Shown piece after piece: positions 1 through 5,000 of a DNA stretch of 11,815 nt (within the stretch, counting starts at the first letter, position 1; every line of letters starts with the position of its first letter). A program made the position numbers and the translations under genes. The notes beneath the pieces are model-generated. The model saw only the letters and a list, made by a program, of their open reading frames with translations. It was not told the origin of the DNA and did no database searches. This DNA is from CAYXVU01 sp964468725 (GTDB lineage: Bacteria > Acidobacteriota > Blastocatellia > UBA7656): contig CAYXVU010000193.1 in the NCBI GenBank assembly GCA_964468725.1, positions 1-11,815 of the forward strand, written 5' to 3'.

Positions 1-726
1 TCCCATCAAGAAGCCGTTGCGGGCGCGCCCGCTTTGCACCATCCGTTTCCCTGCGCCGATCAGCAGCGCACCGCCCATCATCGCCAACGCGCCGCCCCAA
101 TAACTTTGCGTCCACTGCAAAAACATGGGGTGCAAAATTGCCAGCAACCCGCCCGCCAATGCCCATCGCGCAGGCAGCCACGCTTGCAACATCCAACATA
201 ACGCCGCACACGCCGCCGCCATACTCAGCCACACGCCGACGATGGCGTGGCCGCCAATCAGCCGACCAACGGCGAGCATCAGCCCTTGCCCTGGCGGATA
301 CTTCGAAGCGTAGGTTGGCTGTTGAATGACGTGAATGGTTTCGAAGTGTTGCCACAACGGGTGCGGCGGATTGGCAAGTCTGCCCTGCGCAAAGGTATCG
401 GCAGCCAGTAGGTAACTGAATTCGTCGGTCACCTCCGGCTCGCGCACCCCCAGATGAAAGGCGAGCATAAGACTGATAACAAAAGCGAGTACGCCGCTCA
501 GCAAAACCGCCAGCCCTCTGCGCCGCGCAAGATGACAAAAGAGGCTTTCCGCTCGCTTCATCGGCGCACGCAGACCGAGCAGCAAGGCAATCGGCAATGC
601 GGCAATCGCGATGGTCTTCCATTCATAAGTCAGGATTCGAACCAGCAGGCTCACAATGGGCGGGATGACGAGCAGCGCAATCGCAGGCAGGAAAGAGCGC
701 CTAACCGTGACAAACGATTTCGACAT
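1..726 (-). CDS. GT39/ArnT-like polytopic membrane glycosyltransferase, N-terminal part (C-terminus beyond left edge)
   Basis: An open frame starts at the ATG at 726-724 and runs without a stop to base 1, giving 242 visible residues. Hydrophobic segments lie at about residues 12-30, 37-52, 71-92, 160-180, 187-202 and 210-226. After the third segment comes an acidic pair in EVTDEFSYLL (D101-E102), then PPHPLW, PTYASKYPPGQG and QSYWGGALAMMGGA. This pattern is typical of GT39/PMT/ArnT-like enzymes, which move a sugar from a polyprenyl-phosphate donor to an acceptor on the outer face of the membrane and use an acidic pair in the first large loop. The start lies 3 bases after the methyltransferase stop with no clear Shine-Dalgarno, so translation is probably coupled. 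Donor and acceptor cannot be read from the sequence. A GT2 and a methyltransferase in the same operon suggest glycolipid or surface-polysaccharide assembly. Confidence 0.82.
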   Translation of the reverse strand, partial: MSKSFVTVRRSFLPAIALLVIPPIVSLLVRILTYEWKTIAIAALPIALLLGLRAPMKRAESLFCHLARRRGLAVLLSGVLAFVISLMLAFHLGVREPEVTDEFSYLLAADTFAQGRLANPPHPLWQHFETIHVIQQPTYASKYPPGQGLMLAVGRLIGGHAIVGVWLSMAAACAALCWMLQAWLPARWALAGGLLAILHPMFLQWTQSYWGGALAMMGGALLIGAGKRMVQSGRARNGFLMG

Positions 727-729
727 GGA

Positions 730-1443
730 TCAACTCAGCGGCTTGCGGCCAAGCATCTGATACTGCGCTCCTACCGGCAGGCGCGCAAGATGCGGCTCAA
801 GGAACCGCAACCACCGGAGGGCGCGCGGAAAGATGAAGAGGAAATCCGTACCCAGCAACTCAAAGCCGCCTGCCCGCAGCAAGCGCCGCGCTTTACCTGC
901 GCCGATCATTACCGCATCGCGGTCGAACGGAATGCGACTCATCACCCATCGCGCACCCGGATTCCATGAGTTATTGTCCCACATCGCAAAGAGTCCGCCG
1001 GGTTTGAGGGCGCGATAGACATAAGCGACTGCCGCTGCGCGGTCGGCAATCGGGATGTGGTGAAACACGCCGTTGCAAAAGACTAAATCCATTTCGGCGT
1101 TCGGTTGATAGTCGGCAAAAGAGAGAAAGCGCGTTTGCGCTGTACCGTTCAGTTGAGCTGCAACGGCGAGAGACTTCTCTGACACGTCTACGCCGGTGAC
1201 GCGCTCGGCATCGAGATATTCAAGCAGATAAGGCGCAGAGGAACCAATGCCGCAACCAAAATCCATCACCTGTCGCGGGCAGTTGCCGAGTTCGGCAAGT
1301 CTGTGTGCCAGCCAGACAATGCGCCCGCGCGCGAAGTAGTTTTTATCTTCGCCCGATACCGCCAGCCCGCGTCCGAGCGCCGCATCGTAATTGGCTGCGT
1401 ACTCGTCAAACTCGGCATTTTCATAGGTAAATTCGCGGCTCAT
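730..1443 (-). CDS. class I SAM-dependent methyltransferase
   Basis: This 237-residue protein has a Rossmann-type methyltransferase core. Motif I is DFGCGIG (residues 61-67), the acidic ribose-binding position is in GVDVSE (D86), and the later FCNGVFHHIP (residues 122-131) and ALKPGG (145-150) are the usual strand-4 and strand-5 landmarks. Residues 155-205 (WDNNSWNPGARWVMSR...) form a C-terminal extension that may hold the acceptor, and the protein ends LPVGAQYQMLGRK. No membrane segment is seen, so it should be cytosolic. The ATG overlaps the stop of the upstream GT2 gene by 4 bases (ATGA at 1443-1440), and its own stop is 3 bases before the GT39-like start, so all three are one transcript. 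By context it may methylate a sugar, a lipid-linked intermediate or a related small molecule. The exact substrate is unknown. Confidence 0.88.
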   Translation of the reverse strand: MSREFTYENAEFDEYAANYDAALGRGLAVSGEDKNYFARGRIVWLAHRLAELGNCPRQVMDFGCGIGSSAPYLLEYLDAERVTGVDVSEKSLAVAAQLNGTAQTRFLSFADYQPNAEMDLVFCNGVFHHIPIADRAAAVAYVYRALKPGGLFAMWDNNSWNPGARWVMSRIPFDRDAVMIGAGKARRLLRAGGFELLGTDFLFIFPRALRWLRFLEPHLARLPVGAQYQMLGRKPLS

Positions 1444-2657
1444 CGTTTTCGCATCCTCAGAATGCTAACGAAGAAACTTGCCAGCACAGTTTGAAAACCC
1501 AATGCTGTCAGGGTCGCTCCCGGTATCACCCAACGCATCGTATGGCCATATTCGAGCCTGCCGAAATCTGCCGCGCGCCATTGCTCGATTGCGCCGATCA
1601 ACAGCCCGATGCCAATCAGCAACGCCGCCGCGCCCAATAGCAAGCCGCGTTCGAGATTGATGATCTCGAAAAAGCGCGTCAGCCGACGGTCTTCCGGCAA
1701 CAGGCGTTCGCTGATGGCAAAGGTTTTTGTGAAGATTGAAAAGACGATGGATTGATAACCGCACAACACCGCCAGGCTGGCGAATAACAGGGTGTGAGCG
1801 TCAAAGGTCAAACCGCGAATCGTCCATCCCGGCATCGCTATCCCATAGCCGATTAGACCGAGCGCGATCAGCAACAGACCGGGAACCAGAAACAACCAGC
1901 GCGGGCTGTACATCAGGAAGAATCGCAAGGTGCGCCAACCATCACGAAATGAACGCAGATGCGGCGGGTGCGACGTGCGACCGTCCGGGTGCAACGTGAT
2001 GGGAATCTCGGCGATCTTCGCCCCATAGAGGCTCGATTTGATAATCATCTCGGTGGCGAACTCCATGCCGGTCGAGCGTTGGTCGAGCCGTTCATAAAAC
2101 GGTTTGGTGAACCCGCGCAAGCCGCAGTAGACGTCGTTGATCGGCGCTTTGAACCACCACCGCGCCATCTTCGAAAACATCGGGTTGCCCCACCAGCGAT
2201 GCAAAAAGGGCATCGCCCCCGGCAAGACACGCCCACCGCCGGTTGGCAGACGGCAGCCCTGCACAAGGTCATAGCCTTCCCGCAACTTTTCGACGAAGCG
2301 CGGCACGTCTAAAAAATCGTAACTATCGTCGGCATCGCCCATGACAATGAACTGGCCGTGCGCGGCGGCAATGCCTCCCATCAAGGCGTTGCCGTAGCCT
2401 TTCGCTTCGACATCAACGACGCGCGCATTCAGGGCGCGCGCGATGGTCTGCGAGCCATCCGTGCTGCCGTTATCGGCAACCACCACTTCGCCGGTGATGC
2501 TATGGTCGCGCAGAGCGCGGTGCGCCTTTTCGATGCAGACGGCCAGCGTGTCCGCTTCGTTCAAACAGGGCATCACGATGGAGACTTCAAAGAATGGAAG
2601 CTCTTCCGGCTGCGGCAACGAACGGACAGCGGTGTCGAGCGACGGGTGACTGGTCAT
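1440..2657 (-). CDS. GT2 family glycosyltransferase with C-terminal membrane domain (dolichol-P-sugar synthase-like)
   Basis: This 405-residue protein begins with a GT-A fold: SIVMPCLNEADTL (26-38), VVVADNGSTDGS (58-69) and a metal/nucleotide-binding D-A-D in MGDADDSYD (106-114). These are characteristic of GT2 enzymes that load a sugar from a nucleotide donor onto polyprenyl phosphate. MEFATEMIIKS and EIPITLHPDGR follow at about 198-227. Four hydrophobic segments lie at about 253-275, 287-308, 338-358 and 376-400, so the catalytic domain sits on the cytosolic membrane face. A purine-rich stretch (GGAAGAAGG) stands just upstream of the ATG at 2657-2655, and a promoter is seen at 2700-2727. 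It is the first gene of a three-gene operon. A logical model is that it makes the polyprenyl-phosphate sugar that the downstream GT39-like protein uses; this is inference. Confidence 0.88.
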   Translation of the reverse strand: MTSHPSLDTAVRSLPQPEELPFFEVSIVMPCLNEADTLAVCIEKAHRALRDHSITGEVVVADNGSTDGSQTIARALNARVVDVEAKGYGNALMGGIAAAHGQFIVMGDADDSYDFLDVPRFVEKLREGYDLVQGCRLPTGGGRVLPGAMPFLHRWWGNPMFSKMARWWFKAPINDVYCGLRGFTKPFYERLDQRSTGMEFATEMIIKSSLYGAKIAEIPITLHPDGRTSHPPHLRSFRDGWRTLRFFLMYSPRWLFLVPGLLLIALGLIGYGIAMPGWTIRGLTFDAHTLLFASLAVLCGYQSIVFSIFTKTFAISERLLPEDRRLTRFFEIINLERGLLLGAAALLIGIGLLIGAIEQWRAADFGRLEYGHTMRWVIPGATLTALGFQTVLASFFVSILRMRKR

Positions 2658-2699
2658 GAAACCTTCTTCCGATACGGTTTGTGGAGCGAAACGAGAGGG

Positions 2700-2727
2700 A
2701 TGATACCATAATCGAACCGGCCTTCAA
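2700..2727 (-). promoter_or_regulatory. sigma70-type promoter of the GT2-methyltransferase-GT39 operon
   Basis: Read on the minus strand, TTGAAG (2727-2722, 4 of 6 to TTGACA) is followed after 16 bases by TATCAT (2705-2700, 5 of 6 to TATAAT). Transcription would start near 2693, leaving a leader of about 35 bases before the GT2 ATG. The match is good but untested. Confidence 0.55.
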
Positions 2728-2753
2728 GCGCCAGGCAAAGCAGGTATTCAGAC

Positions 2754-2781
2754 AGGCAACCGAAGAGTCATTTCGTTGCCT
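2754..2781. other. Imperfect hairpin, possible terminator or attenuator without a U-tract
   Basis: AGGCAAC (2754-2760) pairs with GTTGCCT (2775-2781). Inside it GAA (2762-2764) pairs with TTC (2772-2774), with one bulged C at 2761 and a 7-base loop. It lies downstream of the small peptide gene and upstream of the glycan operon promoter, where a terminator for the former is expected. No T-run follows on the minus strand, so the role is uncertain. Confidence 0.35.
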
Positions 2782-2869
2782 CTTACCGACAAACTCAAGG
2801 CCTGGTACAACCGAGTAAACAGTTCTCCTGTCATCTATTTCATTTCGTTATCTTGCGTTCAGGTTTTTC

Positions 2870-2898
2870 GTGCAATTCATGGTTCGCTGTAGTAGAAT
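2870..2898 (+). promoter_or_regulatory. Weak plus-strand promoter-like element
   Basis: TAGAAT (2893-2898) lies 17 bases after GTGCAA (2870-2875, 3 of 6). The -10 box has the same form as those at 7683-7688 and 10713-10718. The only plus-strand gene downstream is the TPR protein about 500 bases away, so a transcript from here would run antisense through the small peptide gene. The -35 is poor and this could be chance. Confidence 0.22.
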
Positions 2899-2998
2899 GT
2901 CGCCGCTTTTTAGGGCATATCTATATCGTGCCGTCCTTATCTTGCGGCGGCTATCTGTAAGCGATTCGGTTTTTGTGGAATGGAATGCAGCTAACTGT

Positions 2999-3337
2999 TT
3001 AGGCACGCATTCTGATTCCGACAACGAAGGCCACAAAGAAGAGTAGCAATCCCGCCGCCGGGTCAACCTCCTCCCTCTGATTCCGGTCGCTAGAAGCATC
3101 TGTTTGACTTCTTGTTTTCTCGACACGCTGGTCGTGTTGTACGCGCAGTCCGTAGCCGGAGCAAACGCCGCCTTCGAGGTTGCATTCGCACCACCTGGCG
3201 GCTGGTCCGACATGACCGGCAAAAACAATGCTGGCAGAAGAAACCGAGCCATTATGATAATTCTCTTGAGGGGGCGAAATCAGCAGCGGAAACGCTAATA
3301 TGCACAGTGCCGCAAACCACATGAATCGTTTTCTCAT
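2999..3337 (-). CDS. Small secreted, Cys-containing peptide with C-terminal membrane anchor
   Basis: This 112-residue protein is supported by an AAGGAG Shine-Dalgarno (3352-3347) 9 bases before the ATG. Residues 1-20 (MRKRFMWFAALCILAFPLLI) form a signal peptide or N-terminal anchor with three basic residues up front. The middle carries VFAGH (38-42) and a cysteine cluster WCECNLEGGVC (C50, C52, C59), then a polar, charged linker (residues 65-91). The C-terminus is one hydrophobic helix followed by basic residues (DPAAGLLLFFVAFVVG + IRMRA, residues 92-112), a layout that resembles C-terminal sorting or anchoring tails. The general pattern (AGH, then CxC and a further Cys, then a C-terminal helix) recalls small uncharacterised proteins of Blastocatellia found near TPR proteins like the one next door; this is recollection, not a search. 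Function unknown. No strong promoter was found. Confidence 0.7.
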   Translation of the reverse strand: MRKRFMWFAALCILAFPLLISPPQENYHNGSVSSASIVFAGHVGPAARWCECNLEGGVCSGYGLRVQHDQRVEKTRSQTDASSDRNQREEVDPAAGLLLFFVAFVVGIRMRA

Positions 3338-4334
3338 ATCGTCATTCTCCTTGAATGAGGCGGCTGGCCCTGAGCCATCGGCCCGACCAGTCGGGTTGTG
3401 TCAGAAAGTTATTCTGAGCCATCTGGCTCGTTGCTCTCGTCTCTCAAACTCTCGACAACTTTTTACCTCTCTTGCTGATGAATTGATTCGACTCGCGGAA
3501 TACAACATTGCTTTGCGTGACACAGATGCGCTGGCAGAGGCGAGCCAAGCATTGATGCACTTACCGATCAGTAGCGCACAAAAAGCGGGTCAGTACTATC
3601 AGGCATTCAATATCAATAGAAAAGGAAAGCCTAACGAAGCCAAGCTGTTGCTTGAGGTAATTGCTGACGATGCGCCGCCAGCCTATCGGGCACGCGCGAT
3701 GCAAACGCTTGGCCGCATTTACTACGCGGAAAGGAAAGTTGAGCAATCGCTGCGGCTTTATCTTGAATCTTTGCGCGTCGTACCGAAAAAGAGCGCGATG
3801 GAATCGGTGACCACATTGATGGCGCATTGGGAAATATCCATTGTTAAAAGCATTTTCGGAGACCACCGGGGAGCCTTAAACAGTCTTGAAAACCTCACGC
3901 CCTTGGTGCGGTTCACCGCCCAATACAATTCGTTTTATTACTACCTGCATCATAATTCTCTGGCAGTCGAGCTTGGTGAGTTAGGTAGGGTTGCTGAAGC
4001 GGAGGCCGCAATTGCCGTCGCTCTCAACTCACCATATGCTGCGATATATCCTGAATGGACGGAGACCCGCGACGAACTCGCGGCGAAACGTCAATCGGCC
4101 AATCCTTCACAAGTTGCTGTGTCGCGCTCGCTTCCTATCGAAGCCGAACCAAAATCACAGCAACGTCAGCAAGACAATCTTCAAATCGTTTTCTACCTTC
4201 GCTTGTCCAACTCGCAAGAGATCTTAATCCTCCGCGTTATAGGGACGGCGACTGGGCAAACCCACCATTGTCTCTTCATCCTTGACCGGCTTGAAGAGAC
4301 GCTCCAACCGCGCGCTCCTCCCTCCTGCACTTGA
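3300..4334 (+). CDS. TPR-like helical repeat protein (uncharacterised family; start uncertain)
   Basis: The longest ATG frame gives 344 residues. The first 32 or so are probably not translated: they read antisense to the start of the small peptide gene, and no Shine-Dalgarno precedes the ATG at 3300 or at 3321. A TTG at 3396 (312 residues) also lacks one. From about residue 38 (LSHLARCSRLSNSRQLFTSLADELIRLAEYNIALRD...) the protein is a run of amphipathic helices with TPR character: YYQAFNINRKGKPNEAKLLLEVIADDAPPAYRARAMQTLGRIYYAERKVEQSLRLYLESLR, and later LAVELGELGRVAEAEAAIAVAL. A polar linker follows (about 270-295), and a conserved-looking tail ends ILDRLEETLQPRAPPSCT. I recall this domain order and RAPP tail as a multi-copy family in Blastocatellia, without a known function. 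No signal peptide is seen, so it is probably cytosolic. TPR folds usually bind other proteins or peptides. A terminator-like hairpin follows. Confidence 0.72.
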   Translation: MHSAANHMNRFLISSFSLNEAAGPEPSARPVGLCQKVILSHLARCSRLSNSRQLFTSLADELIRLAEYNIALRDTDALAEASQALMHLPISSAQKAGQYYQAFNINRKGKPNEAKLLLEVIADDAPPAYRARAMQTLGRIYYAERKVEQSLRLYLESLRVVPKKSAMESVTTLMAHWEISIVKSIFGDHRGALNSLENLTPLVRFTAQYNSFYYYLHHNSLAVELGELGRVAEAEAAIAVALNSPYAAIYPEWTETRDELAAKRQSANPSQVAVSRSLPIEAEPKSQQRQQDNLQIVFYLRLSNSQEILILRVIGTATGQTHHCLFILDRLEETLQPRAPPSCT

Positions 4335-4355
4335 TGTTGAACTAATGGACAAACG

Positions 4356-4387
4356 AGGCGGGCGGCACTGAATCAGCCTGTCCGCCT
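4356..4387 (+). terminator. Terminator-like hairpin after the TPR gene
   Basis: Bases 4356-4365 pair with 4378-4387 (AGGCGGGCGG against CCTGTCCGCCT, ten pairs including two G-T), leaving a 12-base loop. It starts 22 bases after the TPR stop codon. The following TTGTTGCT is only mildly T-rich, so termination strength is uncertain. Confidence 0.45.
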
Positions 4388-4391
4388 TGTT

Positions 4392-4534
4392 GCTACTCTC
4401 CGCGCTTCGGCGTATCAGTAGCGGTTTGCCTATCGCTAGGCATTCGGGAGTGGCCACGAGTATAGCAGAAATCCGCCACGATGCTGAATGATTTGGCAAA
4501 TCAGTTGGGGTGTGTCTCGATTACTTTATCGAGA
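4392..4534. repeat. Cluster of five short inverted repeats
   Basis: In order: GCTACT (4392-4397) with AGTAGC (4417-4422); TGCCTA, loop TCGC, TAGGCA (4427-4442); the palindrome GTGGCCAC (4450-4457); TGATTTG, one base, CAAATCA (4489-4503); and TCTCGAT, six-base loop, ATCGAGA (4515-4534). All arms are perfect. They differ in sequence from each other, so this is not a simple tandem repeat. The role is unknown. Confidence 0.55.
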
Positions 4535-4592
4535 TGGCCAGCGAAGCGAGAGAAAGCATCGGCGGGTTCTCCTGCGAAAAGTCGGCGGTCGG

Positions 4593-4682
4593 GCTTCTGA
4601 CAGAGGCTCAGAGCCGACAAGGACGGTGTGTAAGCGGGAGGCTCTACACGCTGTCCGCATCCGCTGCGCCTCTGTCAGAAGC
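4593..4682. repeat. Long nested inverted repeat / candidate structured RNA, hairpin 1
   Basis: GCTTCTGACAGAGGC (4593-4607) is matched perfectly by its reverse complement at 4668-4682. Inside, GGACGGTGTGTA (4621-4632) pairs with TACACGCTGTCC (4645-4656) over 12 positions if two G-U wobbles are allowed, with a 12-base apical loop. An alternative, mutually exclusive short pairing exists between GTCGG (4588-4592 region) and CCGAC (near 4613-4617). The wobbles fit a transcribed RNA, but a decaying DNA palindrome would also look like this. Confidence 0.6.
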
Positions 4683-4712
4683 TCTGGCGCAACAGTGACA
4701 GTGTGCATTACT

Positions 4713-4804
4713 GGTTTCTCGGCGGGGGCACAGACAAGCCGCGAGGATGTGGGAGGGAGGAACGAACACATCCTCAAAACTCTCTGTGCTCCCACCCAGA
4801 AACC
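4713..4804. repeat. Long nested inverted repeat / candidate structured RNA, hairpin 2
   Basis: Bases 4713-4734 (starting GGTTTCT, ending GCACAGA) pair with 4783-4804 (starting TCTGTGC, ending AGAAACC) at 20 of 22 positions, including one G-T. Inside, GAGGATGTG (4743-4751) is perfectly matched by CACATCCTC (4767-4775) around a 15-base purine-rich loop. Size (92 bases) and layout (outer arm, gap, inner arm) mirror the 90-base hairpin that ends 30 bases upstream, but the sequences are unrelated. Confidence 0.6.
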
Positions 4805-4878
4805 AGCTAGCGATGATTGAGAGGCCAAGTCTATCGCCGCGTCCAGCAAGCAGCAAGTGTAGAACGCAACCCGCCCGC

Positions 4879-4892
4879 TACCGCCTGCGGTA
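4879..4892. repeat. Short palindrome TACCGC-CT-GCGGTA, possible dispersed intergenic repeat
   Basis: TACCGC (4879-4884) and GCGGTA (4887-4892) form a perfect 6-bp inverted repeat with a two-base centre. It is preceded by the C-rich AACCCGCCCGC. Sequences of this type look familiar as dispersed intergenic elements in Acidobacteriota, but only one copy is seen here. Confidence 0.35.
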
Positions 4893-4914
4893 CGAATGCC
4901 TTTTGCCCCTCGCC

Positions 4915-4945
4915 TTGATGTTCGCGCGTGAGTGTGGCATATATT
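4915..4945 (+). promoter_or_regulatory. Candidate promoter of the Gfo/Idh/MocA gene
   Basis: TTGATG (4915-4920, 4 of 6) precedes an AT-rich CATATATT (4938-4945). Using TATATT as the -10 gives 19-base spacing; using CATATA gives 17. Transcription would begin near 4950, which excludes the upstream in-frame ATG at 4932 and supports the start at 5001. Confidence 0.4.
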
Positions 4946-4988
4946 CGCCGCTTTCATTACATCGGCTGATCGCCGAAGCTTGCCGGTT

Positions 4989-4994
4989 AAGGAG
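4989..4994 (+). promoter_or_regulatory. Ribosome-binding site that fixes the oxidoreductase start
   Basis: AAGGAG lies 6 bases before the ATG at 5001 and only 3 before the adjacent ATG at 4998. A start at 5001 (or possibly 4998) is therefore preferred over the far-upstream ATG at 4932, and it places the twin-arginine motif at the N-terminus. Confidence 0.75.
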
Positions 4995-5000
4995 ACGATG

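Larger units (their letters stand above)
2658..2998. other. Intergenic region between the glycan operon and the small secreted peptide gene
   Basis: These 341 bases hold the promoter of the GT2 operon, one hairpin at 2754-2781 and a weak plus-strand promoter-like element near 2870-2898. A 47-codon plus-strand frame from the ATG at 2897 has no ribosome-binding site and no coding character. No other gene was recognised. Confidence 0.6.
4335..5000. other. Non-coding region dense in inverted repeats
   Basis: These 666 bases carry no convincing gene: the frames here are short, lack ribosome-binding sites and translate the repeats. In order it holds a terminator-like hairpin, five short hairpins or palindromes, two long nested hairpins, a short TACCGC/GCGGTA palindrome, and the promoter and ribosome-binding site of the oxidoreductase gene. 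The density of paired structure from 4356 to 4804 is far above the rest of the window. Confidence 0.7.

Noticed and set aside
454..969. 171-codon plus-strand frame
   Set aside because: Antisense to the GT39-like and methyltransferase genes; composition rich in Gln/Arg, with no domain and no ribosome-binding site.
2897..3043. 47-codon plus-strand frame starting in the TAGAATG element
   Set aside because: No ribosome-binding site; it runs antisense into the small peptide gene and its residues show no coding pattern.
2848..3252. 134-codon minus-strand frame overlapping the small peptide gene
   Set aside because: Different frame from the supported small gene; no Shine-Dalgarno, and no recognisable protein pattern.
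4392..4804. CRISPR array or integron attC array
   Set aside because: The hairpins do not share a repeat sequence, spacing is irregular, and no cas, integrase or cassette gene is near.
4932..5000. Upstream ATG start for the oxidoreductase
   Set aside because: It lies inside the candidate -10 region, and the AAGGAG at 4989-4994 plus the twin-arginine motif point to 5001.
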